Positions 1 to 7,687 are shown, counted from the first letter of the stretch. The stretch: 18,790 bases of DNA from Actinocrinis sp035653575 (GCF_035653575.1 NZ_DASRBQ010000018.1:1-18790); one strand, 5' to 3'. A program made the numbers and translations. Notes: generated by a model from the sequence alone, not told the origin.

Positions 1-899
1 CCTCCAGGGCGCTGTCGCACCTGGACGTGCTGGAGGCCGAGTCGGTGCACATCTTCCGGGAGGTCGCCGGGGAGTTCGAGCGCCCGGTGCTGCTCTTCTC
101 CGGCGGCAAGGACTCCATCGTGATGCTGCACCTGGCGCTCAAGGCGTTCTGGCCGGCCCCGGTGCCGTTCGGGCTGCTGCACGTGGACACCGGCCACAAC
201 TTCCCCGAGGTGCTGGCCTTCCGCGACCGCACTGTCGAGAAGCACGGGCTGCGGCTGCACGTGGCCTCCGTGCAGGAGTACATCGACTCCGGCCGGCTGC
301 GCGAGCGCCCGGACGGCACCCGCAACCCGCTGCAGACCGTGCCGCTGCTGGACGCGATCACCGAGAACAAGTTCGACGCGGTGTTCGGCGGCGGACGCCG
401 CGACGAGGAGAAGGCCCGCGCGAAAGAGCGGGTCTTCTCGCTGCGTGACGAGTTCGGCGGCTGGGACCCGCGCCGGCAGCGCCCCGAGCTGTGGGCGCTG
501 TACAACGGCCGGCACCGGCCCGGCGAGCACGTGCGGGTCTTCCCGCTGTCCAACTGGACCGAGCTGGATGTCTGGCAGTACATCGAGCGCGAGCAGATCG
601 AGCTGCCGGAGATCTACTTCGCGCACGAGCGCGAGGTCTTCCAGCGCGACGGGATGTGGCTGACGCCCGGCGAGTGGGGCGGCCCGAAGGACGGCGAGCC
701 GGTCGAGCGGCGCGTGGTGCGTTACCGCACCGTCGGCGACATGTCCTGCACCGGCGCCGTGGATTCGGACGCCGTGACGATCAGTCAGGTGATCCGTGAG
801 ATCGCCGCCTCGACGCTGACCGAGCGCGGGGCCACCCGAGCCGACGACAAGCTGTCCGAGGCCGCGATGGAAGACCGCAAGCGCGAGGGGTATTTCTAG
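1..899 (+). CDS. cysD: Sulfate adenylyltransferase subunit 2 (CysD), 5' end cut by the window
   Basis: This is the catalytic small subunit of ATP sulfurylase, which with CysN makes adenosine 5'-phosphosulfate from sulfate and ATP in the cytoplasm. The frame is open from base 3 to a TAG at 897-899 and reads SRALSHLDVLEAES before the first possible start (GTG at 27). Known CysD proteins have this HLD.LEAES stretch inside the protein, so the true start lies upstream of the window. Visible family marks are the PP-loop SGGKDS, the GGGRRDEEKARAKER segment, the FPLSNWTELDVW block and the conserved C-terminal end KREGYF. Only two bases separate its stop from the cysN ATG, so the two are translationally coupled. 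Identification is firm; only the N-terminus is missing. Confidence 0.96.
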   Translation, partial: SRALSHLDVLEAESVHIFREVAGEFERPVLLFSGGKDSIVMLHLALKAFWPAPVPFGLLHVDTGHNFPEVLAFRDRTVEKHGLRLHVASVQEYIDSGRLRERPDGTRNPLQTVPLLDAITENKFDAVFGGGRRDEEKARAKERVFSLRDEFGGWDPRRQRPELWALYNGRHRPGEHVRVFPLSNWTELDVWQYIEREQIELPEIYFAHEREVFQRDGMWLTPGEWGGPKDGEPVERRVVRYRTVGDMSCTGAVDSDAVTISQVIREIAASTLTERGATRADDKLSEAAMEDRKREGYF

Positions 900-901
900 C
901 C

Positions 902-2239
902 ATGACCGCCACGCCCACGGAAATCTCCCTGCTGCGCCTGGCCACCGCCGGGTCGGTCGACGACGGCAAGTCCACCCTCGTCGGACGGCTGCTGCACGAC
1001 TGCAAGGCGGTGTTCGCGGACCAGCTCGACGCGGTGGAGCGGGTCTCCCGCGAACGCGGCCTCGACGGCGCCGACCTCGCGCTGCTCACCGACGGGCTGC
1101 GCGCCGAGCGCGAGCAGGGCATCACCATCGACGTGGCCTACCGCTACTTCGCCACCCCGCGCCGCCGGTTCATCCTGGCCGACACGCCGGGGCACGTGCA
1201 GTACACCCGCAACATGGTCACCGGCGCGTCCACCGCGCAGCTCGCGGTCGTACTGGTCGACGCGCGCAACGGCGTGGTCGAGCAGACCAGGCGGCACGCG
1301 GCCGTGGCGGCCCTGCTTCGCGTGCCTCACGTCGTGCTCGCCGTGAACAAGATGGACCTGGTCGGCTACGACGAAGCGATCTTCGCCCCGATCGCGGACG
1401 AGTTCACCGAGTACGCAGCCAGGCTCGGCGTGCCCGAGGTGACCGCGATCCCGATCAGCGCGCTGGCCGGCGACAACGTGGTCGAGCCCTCGGCCTCGAT
1501 GGACTGGTACGGCGGCCCGACGCTGCTGGAGCACCTCGAGGCCGTGGACGTGGAGGAGAGCCCGGAGGCGCATCCGGCGCGCTTCCCGGTGCAGTACGTG
1601 CTGCGGCCGCAGACCCCGGGCGAGTTCCGCGACTACCGCGGCTACGCCGGGCAGCTGGTCTCCGGCGTGCTGCGGCCCGGCGACGAGGTCGTGGTGCTGC
1701 CCTCGGGTCAGCGTTCGACGATCGCCGGGATCGACCGGCTCGGCGAGCAGGACGTCGAGGTGGCGTTCGCGCCGCAGTCGGTGACGCTGCGCCTGACCGA
1801 CGACCTGGACATCTCGCGCGGCGATGTGATCGCCCCGGCGGCGCAGGCCCCGCACGCGACGCAGGACGTGACCGCGACCGTGTGCCACCTGGCCGACCGG
1901 CCGCTGCGCTCCGGCGACAGGGTACTGCTTCGGCACACCACCAAGACGGTCAAGGCGATCGTCCGCTCGCTGGACGCGCGCCTGGACATCGACACGCTGG
2001 CCGAGGAGCAGCACCCGCAGGCGCTGTCGGTCAACGAGATCGGCCGGGTCACGCTGCGCGTCGCGGCCCCGCTGCCGCTCGACGACTACACCGACAACCG
2101 GCGCACCGGCTCGTTCCTGCTCATCGACGAGAGCGACGGCGCGACGCTGACCGCCGGCATGGTCGGCACGCCGCTGCACGGCGTCCACCACGCGGACCAG
2201 AGCGCCGCCGCACCGGCCGCCGCCACGGCGGAGGTGTAG
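902..2239 (+). CDS. cysN: Sulfate adenylyltransferase subunit 1 (CysN), GTPase subunit
   Basis: This is the GTPase subunit that drives APS synthesis by CysD. The 445-residue protein has the translation-factor GTPase motifs in order: P-loop GSVDDGKS (residues 17-24), the switch I segment EQGITID (71-77), DTPGH (94-98) and NKMD (149-152), followed by EF-Tu-like beta-barrel domains. It ends near residue 445 with an Ala-rich tail, so there is no fused APS kinase (CysC) domain as in bifunctional CysNC proteins; a separate cysC would be expected, perhaps upstream of the window. The ATG start follows the cysD stop by two bases and has only a distant purine stretch (GAGGGG), consistent with coupling. 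A 6-bp hairpin lies 20 bases after the stop. Confidence 0.96.
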   Translation: MTATPTEISLLRLATAGSVDDGKSTLVGRLLHDCKAVFADQLDAVERVSRERGLDGADLALLTDGLRAEREQGITIDVAYRYFATPRRRFILADTPGHVQYTRNMVTGASTAQLAVVLVDARNGVVEQTRRHAAVAALLRVPHVVLAVNKMDLVGYDEAIFAPIADEFTEYAARLGVPEVTAIPISALAGDNVVEPSASMDWYGGPTLLEHLEAVDVEESPEAHPARFPVQYVLRPQTPGEFRDYRGYAGQLVSGVLRPGDEVVVLPSGQRSTIAGIDRLGEQDVEVAFAPQSVTLRLTDDLDISRGDVIAPAAQAPHATQDVTATVCHLADRPLRSGDRVLLRHTTKTVKAIVRSLDARLDIDTLAEEQHPQALSVNEIGRVTLRVAAPLPLDDYTDNRRTGSFLLIDESDGATLTAGMVGTPLHGVHHADQSAAAPAAATAEV

Positions 2240-2242
2240 CAG

Positions 2243-2347
2243 GTGCCTGATTTCATACTCGCCGGGATCTCCGGCGCGATCCACCCGAGGGAGACAGGAC
2301 GGCTGAGCGGGTGTACCAGCTCGCTCAACTGCCCGGCCGTGCTCTGA
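2243..2347 (+). CDS. Possible 34-residue leader or small protein after cysN
   Basis: A GTG three bases after the cysN stop has a good ribosome-binding site, GGAGG at 2230-2234, eight bases upstream. The frame runs 34 codons to a TGA at 2345-2347 and contains two cysteines near its end (codons 24 and 30). I do not recognise the product. Third-position GC is lower than in neighbouring genes and it uses ATA and AGG, which argues against a conserved protein. It overlaps two hairpins of the cysN-ssuA leader, so if translated it could serve as a cysteine-sensing leader peptide. This is speculative. Confidence 0.2.
   Translation: MPDFILAGISGAIHPRETGRLSGCTSSLNCPAVL
2260..2276 (+). terminator. Hairpin after cysN
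   Basis: CGCCGG and CCGGCG form a perfect 6-bp stem around the loop GATCT, 20 bases after the cysN stop. No T-run follows, so it may be a GC-rich actinobacterial terminator, a 3'-end protection hairpin or the first element of the ssuA leader. Confidence 0.35.
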
Positions 2348-2386
2348 ACGCTCATCGGAGCCGGTGCCCGCGAGGCACCCGCGGCT
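2282..2386 (+). promoter_or_regulatory. Structured leader upstream of ssuA
   Basis: Two further inverted repeats lie between cysN and ssuA. CACCCG (2282-2287) pairs with CGGGTG (2308-2313). GGTGCC (2363-2368) pairs with GGCACC (2374-2379), with an outer AGCC (2359-2362) and GGCT (2383-2386). The sequence does not match the SAM-I core that I know. A translatable frame starting at GTG 2364 contains RLTHIDAVRHG, which loosely resembles the RRHVDLxR motif of short leader peptides upstream of sulfur genes in streptomycetes, but it runs on into ssuA. A cis-acting attenuator is possible but unproven. Confidence 0.3.
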
Positions 2387-2482
2387 GACGCATATCGACG
2401 CCGTTCGTCACGGCGGTCCGGCCAAGTCCGCGCCGCCTTGCTCAGGCCCCTTTCTTCTCTCGACACCGAACGAGGAATCCAC

Positions 2483-3613
2483 GTGTCCCCGCTCCGTATC
2501 GCGCCCGGCTCCCGCCCCGCCCACCCCGTCAAACGCGCGCTTCTCGGCGCCGCCGCCCTGTCCACCCTCGCGCTGACCGCCGCCTGCGCGCACGCCGCCG
2601 CGCCGGTCAGCAGCACCCCGGTCGCCGCGAACAGCTCGGCCTCCTCAGCCGGCACCGCGGCCAGCGACGTGCGTCTCGGCTACTTCGCCAACGTCACGCA
2701 CACGACCGCCATCGTCGGCGTCGCGAAGAACTTCTTCGCGCAGAAGCTCGCCGGCGCGAAGCTGGAGACCCAGATCTTCAACGCGGGCCCGGACGAGATG
2801 ACCGCACTGCTCGGCGGCAAGCTCGACGCCGCGTACGTCGGCCCGTCCTCCGCGCTCAACGCCTGGGTCAAGTCCAAGGGCGGCCTGGTCATCGTGGCCG
2901 GCGCGGAGAACGCCGGCGCCGAACTCGTGGTCTCCTCGAAGATCAACTCGCCGGCCGACCTCAAGGGCAAGACGCTGGCCTCGCCGCAGCTGGGCAACAC
3001 CCAGGACGTGGCGCTGCGCTACTGGCTCAAGCAGCAGGGCTACACGACCGACCAGCAGGGCGGCGGCGACGTGAAGATCACGCCGACCGACAACGCCACC
3101 TCGCTCACCCTGTTCGAGGCCGGGAAGATCGACGGCGCCTGGGTGCCCGAGCCGTGGGCCTCCCGCCTGGTCGTCGAGGGCAAGGGCCACGTGCTCGTGG
3201 ACGAGAAGTCGCTGTGGCCTAACAGCCAGTTCGCCACCACCAACCTGGTGGTCTCCAAGTCCTTCCTGCAGGCGCACCCGCAGAGCGTCAAGGCTCTGAT
3301 CGAAGGCCAGATCGCCGCGAACGCCTGGGTCAGCGCCAACTCGGCCGAGGCCGCCACGCTGGTCAATTCCACGATCAAGCAGCTGACCGGCAAGTCGCTC
3401 AAGGACCCGGTGATCACCCGCGCGTGGACCGAGGAGAACGTCACCAACGACCCCGAGGCGGCCTCGCTGCAAACCAGCCTGGACCACGCGGTCTCCGACG
3501 GCCTGCTCAAGCAGACCCCGCTCAACGGCATCTACGACCTGACCCTGCTCAACCAGGCGCTGACCGACGCCGGGCAGCCGACTGTGTCAGCGGCCGGACT
3601 CGGTAACCAGTAA
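2483..3613 (+). CDS. ssuA: SsuA-type substrate-binding lipoprotein of a sulfonate/sulfate ABC transporter
   Basis: This is the extracellular solute-binding protein of the aliphatic sulfonate/nitrate/taurine family (NMT1/THI5-like fold). The GTG at 2483 is preferred because GAGGA (2472-2476) sits six bases upstream; an upstream in-frame start at 2438 would precede the signal peptide with unlikely residues. From this start the protein has 376 residues, with a basic n-region, a hydrophobic stretch (about 20-34) and a lipobox-like LTAAC with Cys35, so it is probably a lipid-anchored protein. Family marks include LGYFANVTHTTAIVG, the GPSSALNAW segment and GAWVPEPWAS. The sulfur-gene context favours sulfonate or sulfate as ligand, but no sulfonate monooxygenase is present in the window, so the substrate is inferred. 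Confidence 0.88.
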   Translation: MSPLRIAPGSRPAHPVKRALLGAAALSTLALTAACAHAAAPVSSTPVAANSSASSAGTAASDVRLGYFANVTHTTAIVGVAKNFFAQKLAGAKLETQIFNAGPDEMTALLGGKLDAAYVGPSSALNAWVKSKGGLVIVAGAENAGAELVVSSKINSPADLKGKTLASPQLGNTQDVALRYWLKQQGYTTDQQGGGDVKITPTDNATSLTLFEAGKIDGAWVPEPWASRLVVEGKGHVLVDEKSLWPNSQFATTNLVVSKSFLQAHPQSVKALIEGQIAANAWVSANSAEAATLVNSTIKQLTGKSLKDPVITRAWTEENVTNDPEAASLQTSLDHAVSDGLLKQTPLNGIYDLTLLNQALTDAGQPTVSAAGLGNQ

Positions 3614-3644
3614 CGCACCGACTGAACAGCATTCCCGCCCCACA

Positions 3645-3693
3645 CCGCCGCCCGGCGAACCGCGTAACGCATGCCGCCACCGCCGGGCGGCGG
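3645..3693 (+). repeat. Perfect 13-bp inverted repeat between ssuA and ssuB
   Basis: CCGCCGCCCGGCG (3645-3657) is the exact reverse complement of CGCCGGGCGGCGG (3681-3693), with a 23-base loop. The stem ends three bases before the AAGGAGG ribosome-binding site of ssuB. It could be an attenuating or stabilising stem-loop that keeps binding-protein transcript more abundant than transporter transcript, as is common in ABC operons. No T-run follows, so read-through is expected. Confidence 0.65.
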
Positions 3694-3711
3694 ACCAAGG
3701 AGGACAGCGAG

Positions 3712-4512
3712 ATGACCGTGACGATCGACGAGGCGCCCAGCGCCGGCACGCTTACCGCGGCGGCCGTGCGGCTGAACGGCGTCACCAAGTGGTTCGGCAA
3801 GGAGACCGGCACGCCGGTGCTCGACGGCATCGACCTGACCGTCGCGCCAGGCGAGTTCGTCTGCCTGCTCGGTGCCTCCGGCTGCGGCAAGTCCACGCTG
3901 CTGAACCTGGTGGCGGGTCTAGACCCGGTCAGCTCCGGCTCCATCGAGGTGACCGGCGGGCGGGCGGCGCTGATGTTCCAGGAGTCCGCGCTGTTCCCGT
4001 GGCTGACCGCGGCCGGGAACATCGAGCTGGCGCTGCGGCTGCGCGGGGTCGGCAAGCTGGAGCGCCGCGCCGAGGCGGAGCGACTGCTGCGCCTGGTGCG
4101 GCTGGAGGGCGCGGCGCACAAGCGGGCACACGAGCTGTCCGGCGGCATGCGCCAGCGAGTCGCGCTGGCCCGCGCGCTGGCCCAGCAGGCCAACGTGCTG
4201 CTGATGGACGAGCCGTTCGCCGCGCTGGACGCGATCACCCGGGACGTGCTGCACGGCGAGCTGACCGCGCTGTGGCAGGAGACCGGGGTGACGGTGCTGT
4301 TCGTCACGCACAACGTGCGCGAGGCGGTGCGGCTCGGGCAGCGGGTGGTGCTGCTTTCCTCGCGGCCCGGCCGGGTGGCCCGCGAATGGCGGGTGGACAT
4401 CCCGCAGCCACGCCGGATCGAGGACGCCGCCGTGTCCAACCTGGCCCGTGAGATCACCGACGAGCTGCACCGGGAGATCACCAAGCACGCGGAGGTCAAT
4501 CGCCATGGCTGA
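3712..4512 (+). CDS. ssuB: SsuB-type ATPase of the sulfonate/sulfate ABC transporter
   Basis: This is the cytoplasmic ATP-hydrolysing subunit of the importer. The 266-residue protein has Walker A GASGCGKST (54-62), the Q-loop glutamine at 90 (LMFQES), signature LSGGMRQR (142-149), Walker B VLLMDEPFAALD (162-173) and the H-loop histidine at 200 (FVTHN). The pattern LFPWLTAAGNIELAL is typical of the nitrate/sulfonate/taurine ATPase group. The start is strongly supported by AAGGAGG (3697-3703) eight bases before the ATG. Its stop overlaps the ssuC start by eight bases (ATGGCTGA), so ssuB and ssuC are coupled. Assignment to sulfur compounds rests on neighbours rather than on a residue. Confidence 0.93.
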   Translation: MTVTIDEAPSAGTLTAAAVRLNGVTKWFGKETGTPVLDGIDLTVAPGEFVCLLGASGCGKSTLLNLVAGLDPVSSGSIEVTGGRAALMFQESALFPWLTAAGNIELALRLRGVGKLERRAEAERLLRLVRLEGAAHKRAHELSGGMRQRVALARALAQQANVLLMDEPFAALDAITRDVLHGELTALWQETGVTVLFVTHNVREAVRLGQRVVLLSSRPGRVAREWRVDIPQPRRIEDAAVSNLAREITDELHREITKHAEVNRHG

Positions 4513-5452
4513 AGAGACCGCCACCGTGACGGCCACCACGGCCGCGCTGGACGAGACCGCGGCGCGGATCGAGCCCGCGGCCGACGACGGCCACGACAAG
4601 CTCGCCAAGCTGGAAGCCGGCCTTGACGCCCTGGACGCGGCGGCGGCCAAGGACCGGCGGCCGTGGTGGCGCATCCTGGTCGCTCGCGTGCTGCCGCCGG
4701 TCATCGCGCTCGCGGTCATCGTGGCGATCTGGGACCTGCTCGTCGCGCTGCACGTGCACTCCGGCGAGATCATGCTGCCCGGTCCCGGCGACGTGTGGGA
4801 CGCGGTGCGCACGAACTGGGGCCCGAGCCGGATCGGCGCGGCCGTCTGGGACTCGGTGTACCGCGCCGCGATCGGCTTCGCCGCCTCGGTCGCGATCGGC
4901 ACCGTGATCGGCCTGCTGGTGGCGCGGATCGCCCCGCTGCGCGCCGCGATCCAGCCGCTGCTCTCCGGTCTGCAGAACCTGCCCTCGGTGGCGTGGGTGC
5001 CGATCGGCATCATCTGGTTCGGCGTCACCTCGGCGACGATCTACACGGTGGTGCTGCTCGGCGCGGTGCCCTCGATCGCGATCGGCCTGATCGACGGCCT
5101 TGACCGGGTTCCGCCGATTTACCTCCGGGTCGGGCGCAACCTCGGCGCGCGCGGCCTCGACTCGGTGCGCTTCGTCCTGTTCCCCGCGGCGCTGCCCGGC
5201 TACGTCTCGGGCATGAAGCAGGGCTGGGCGTTCGCCTGGCGCTCGCTGATGGCCGCGGAGCTGATCGCGATCTCGCCGTCGCTGGGGCCCGGGGTCGGCC
5301 AGGTGATGAAGTTCGCCCAGGACAACCTGGACCTGTCGCTGGCCATCGGCTCGATCATCATCATCCTGATCATCGGGATCGGCATCAACCAGGTCTTCTT
5401 CGCCCCGCTTGAGCGGCGGCTGCTGCGTACCAGGGGCCTGAGCCGTTCATGA
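4505..5452 (+). CDS. ssuC: SsuC-type permease of the sulfonate/sulfate ABC transporter
   Basis: This is the membrane-spanning subunit of the importer, 315 residues from the ATG at 4505 (GGAGG at 4491-4495, nine bases upstream). An Ala/Glu/Asp-rich N-terminal stretch of about 55 residues precedes the first membrane segment (about 58-84). Further hydrophobic segments occur near 120-140, 165-195 and 279-300. The binding-protein-dependent permease core is clear: LQNLPSVAWVPIGIIWFG, then GAVPSIAIGLIDGL, then KQGWAFAWRSLMAAELI. The long acidic N-terminal tail containing AGLDALD resembles, as I recall, other actinobacterial SsuC proteins. Its TGA overlaps the next gene's ATG by four bases, tying the chelatase gene into the operon. 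Confidence 0.92.
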   Translation: MAEETATVTATTAALDETAARIEPAADDGHDKLAKLEAGLDALDAAAAKDRRPWWRILVARVLPPVIALAVIVAIWDLLVALHVHSGEIMLPGPGDVWDAVRTNWGPSRIGAAVWDSVYRAAIGFAASVAIGTVIGLLVARIAPLRAAIQPLLSGLQNLPSVAWVPIGIIWFGVTSATIYTVVLLGAVPSIAIGLIDGLDRVPPIYLRVGRNLGARGLDSVRFVLFPAALPGYVSGMKQGWAFAWRSLMAAELIAISPSLGPGVGQVMKFAQDNLDLSLAIGSIIIILIIGIGINQVFFAPLERRLLRTRGLSRS

Positions 5453-6177
5453 CCGCCCCGCACGCACACATCTCGCGCCCCGCGCTGCTCGCCGTGGCCC
5501 ACGGCTCGCGCGACCCGCGCCACGCAGCCTCGCTGCGCGGGCTGCTGGCGGCGGTGTGCCGGGCCAGGCCGGGGCTGCGTGCGGAGCTGGGTTTCCTCGA
5601 CCTGTGCGGCCCGGACGTACCTACCGCGCTCGCCCGGCTTGTCGCGGCAGCGCACGAAGATACGCGCCGCGTCGTGGTGCTGCCGCTCTTTCTCAGCCAC
5701 GGCTATCACGTCGGGCACGACATCCCGGCTGTCACCACGCAGGCGCGCCGCGTCCTGCGTCGTCCGCCGGCGTTGCTCGTCGCCGATCCGCTGGGACCGG
5801 ATCCGCTGCTCGACGCGGCGATGCGGCGGCGTCTGGGTGAGCAGGGCCCGGACTGCGCCGATTCGGACCTGGACGTGGTCGTCGCCTCTGCCACGATCGC
5901 CCCAACGGAGACGACGAGCGCCATCAGGGCGCTGCGATCCGCCGGCGCGTCGCGGATCGCCGTCGCCTCGTACTTCTTGGCGCCCGGCCTGCTGTACGAC
6001 CGGGTGCGCGCCGACGCGCTCGCGGCGCGCGTTCCGATCGCGGCTCCGTTGACGACGCCGGACAGCGAGCCGCCGGCAGAACTCGTCCAGCTCGTCCTGG
6101 AGCGTTATGCGCAGGCCGCCGGGATGCGGCCCGCGCCCTCACTCCCGGCTACCGCCGCCGCCGTCGCAGCGGCCTGA
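5449..6177 (+). CDS. CbiX/SirB-family sirohydrochlorin chelatase
   Basis: The 242-residue protein belongs to the CbiX family of tetrapyrrole chelatases, which insert Fe2+ (sirohaem) or Co2+ (cobalamin). The N-terminal half has LLAVAHGSRDPRH with the metal-binding His18, and a second block VLPLFLSHGYHVGHDIP with His84 in the position usual for this two-lobed fold. The C-terminal half is a degenerate repeat of the first. The ATGA overlap with ssuC, in a sulfur assimilation operon, makes sirohaem production for assimilatory sulfite reductase the most likely role; a comparable chelatase neighbours cysH and the sulfite reductase gene in Mycobacterium tuberculosis. Metal choice cannot be read from the sequence. 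The last 15 residues are Ala-rich. Confidence 0.85.
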   Translation: MTAPHAHISRPALLAVAHGSRDPRHAASLRGLLAAVCRARPGLRAELGFLDLCGPDVPTALARLVAAAHEDTRRVVVLPLFLSHGYHVGHDIPAVTTQARRVLRRPPALLVADPLGPDPLLDAAMRRRLGEQGPDCADSDLDVVVASATIAPTETTSAIRALRSAGASRIAVASYFLAPGLLYDRVRADALAARVPIAAPLTTPDSEPPAELVQLVLERYAQAAGMRPAPSLPATAAAVAAA

Positions 6178-6220
6178 CGCGTCGCTCTGTACGAGTCGAC
6201 GTGGCCGCGCCGCCCGGCGA

Positions 6221-7687
6221 TCAGCTCGCCAGCACGCGCTTGCGCTCGACTTCGACGTCGAACTTACCGGCCGGGTACTCCGGATCGATCCGCTCCAGGG
6301 CCTCGACCAGCAGCCGCGTGACCGCGTAGTTGCGGTACCACTTGTGGTCCGCCGGGATGGCGTACCAGGGCGCGTCCGGCGTCGAGCACTTCTCCAGCGC
6401 GATGCGGTAAGCGTCCTGATACTGCGGCCACAGCGCGCGCTCGTCCACGTCGCCGGGGTTGTACTTCCAGTGCTTGGCCGGGTCGTCGAGGCGGGCCAGC
6501 AGGCGCTGCTTCTGCTCCTCGCGGGAGATGTGCAGGAAGCACTTGACCAACACCACGCCGTCCGCGACGAGCTTCTGCTCGAAGCCGTTGATCAGCTGGT
6601 ACCGCCGGCCGATGATCATCGGCAGCGCGAGCTTGCGCACTCGGGCGATCAGCACGTCCTCGTAGTGCGAGCGGTCGAAGATGCCGACCTCGCCGGCGAC
6701 CGGCAGCTGCGAGCGGATGCGCCACAGGAAGTCGTGCGCGCGCTCTTCCTCGGTGGGCGCCTTGAAGGCGGTCAGCCTGGTGCCGTTCGGGTCGAGCTGG
6801 CCGACGACGTGGCGCACCGTGCCGCCCTTGCCTGAGGTGTCCATGCCCTGCAGGACGAGCAGCACCCTGCGGTTGCTGTCGCCGCCGCGCGCCGCCGCGA
6901 ACAGCCGCTCCTGGAGCTCTTCCAGCCGGACCGCGAGCTTGGGCAGCTCTTCCTCGGCCTGGTCGCGGGAGGAGACGCCGGGCGTGGAAGCGGGGTCGAT
7001 CGCCGCGAGGTCCACCGACCCGGCCGGCACCCGCAGCAGCTCGCTGAACGGAATCGGAGCAGCGTCAGCCTCCTGCTTCACGCTCTTCTGCGCAGACTTC
7101 CCGCGTGCGGCCTTGCCCTTCGCAGCCGTCTCCGGCGCCACCTCCGGCGCGGCCGCGTCCGCGGCTACCGTGTCCGCGTCCGCGGCTACCGTGTCCGCAG
7201 CGACCGCCTCCGGCGCCACCGTGGCCGCGTTCTTGCCCTTGCCGCCGCTCTTAGCGCCACCCTTGCGCGCGCTCTTCTTGTGGCCCTCCGCGGCCGCCTT
7301 CACCGTCTCAATGCTCTGCGGAGTAAGCGCGGGGAAGTCCGCGGCCGCCTGTTCCGGATTGTTCGCGCGGTCGAGCTCCGCGATGACGATCTCGGCCGCG
7401 ACTTGCTCCACGAGTTGCTGGGTGCCCTCGGCGCGCTTGAGCTTGACCGACTTGAGCTTCGTGGCTCCGTTCGAGCGCGCGGTCGCGCCCACGGAGGCCT
7501 TCTCGACCGCGCGCTCGGCGAGCGTCACCGTGGCCGGCTGCTTGTCCTTCTTCGTGCCCGCGGCAGCCTTCTTATCGCCGCTGGCCTTCTTGTCCCCGGC
7601 CGCCTTCTTGGCCTCGTCCGCGTCGCGCTTCTTGAGCTTCTCGTCGGCACGGCGCTTGCCGTCGCCCTTGCTCCCAGACTTCGCCAC
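6221..7687 (-). CDS. ppk2: Polyphosphate kinase 2 family protein with a long Lys/Ala-rich N-terminal tail
   Basis: The C-terminal part (about residues 210-480) is a PPK2 domain, which transfers phosphate between polyphosphate and nucleotides. It has Walker A GMDTSGKGG (281-289), the Walker B block FDRSHYEDV (337-345), RRYQLINGFEQKL (361-373) and the lid segment DDPAKHWKYNPGDVDER (401-417). The first 205 residues are unusual: two Lys/Ala/Gly-rich stretches (1-50 and 137-152) resembling a histone H1 tail flank a helical-looking segment (88-135), followed by an Ala/Asp-rich repeat. The total of 488 residues is well above the roughly 270-300 usual for one-domain PPK2. The start is GTG with GAGGAG seven bases upstream. 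It lies 72 bases after zapE on the same strand. Which nucleotide it uses cannot be told from sequence alone. Confidence 0.93.
   Translation of the reverse strand: MAKSGSKGDGKRRADEKLKKRDADEAKKAAGDKKASGDKKAAAGTKKDKQPATVTLAERAVEKASVGATARSNGATKLKSVKLKRAEGTQQLVEQVAAEIVIAELDRANNPEQAAADFPALTPQSIETVKAAAEGHKKSARKGGAKSGGKGKNAATVAPEAVAADTVAADADTVAADAAAPEVAPETAAKGKAARGKSAQKSVKQEADAAPIPFSELLRVPAGSVDLAAIDPASTPGVSSRDQAEEELPKLAVRLEELQERLFAAARGGDSNRRVLLVLQGMDTSGKGGTVRHVVGQLDPNGTRLTAFKAPTEEERAHDFLWRIRSQLPVAGEVGIFDRSHYEDVLIARVRKLALPMIIGRRYQLINGFEQKLVADGVVLVKCFLHISREEQKQRLLARLDDPAKHWKYNPGDVDERALWPQYQDAYRIALEKCSTPDAPWYAIPADHKWYRNYAVTRLLVEALERIDPEYPAGKFDVEVERKRVLAS
7155..7198. repeat. 21-bp tandem repeat inside the ppk2 tail
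   Basis: A 23-base unit (7155-7177) recurs with a 21-base period at 7176-7198, without mismatch. On the minus strand it encodes a seven-residue repeat, DTVAADA type, in the Ala/Asp-rich linker just before the PPK2 domain. The period is a whole number of codons, so copy-number change would keep the frame. Confidence 0.85.

Noticed and set aside
896..2284. Long open frame on the minus strand (462 codons) opposite cysN
   Set aside because: Antisense shadow caused by high third-position GC; its translation is Arg/Gly/Val-rich and without family motifs, whereas cysN is unmistakable.
2240..2482. SAM-I or SAM-IV riboswitch upstream of ssuA
   Set aside because: A GAGGGA word is present, but the rest of the conserved core is not, so I do not call a known riboswitch class.
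2364..2576. 70-codon frame with HIDAVR as a real gene
   Set aside because: It runs out of frame into ssuA, has a short ribosome-binding spacing and no known homologue; kept only as part of the leader finding.
6178..6220. Bidirectional terminator between convergent cbiX-like gene and ppk2
   Set aside because: No convincing inverted repeat or T-run was found in the 43-base gap.
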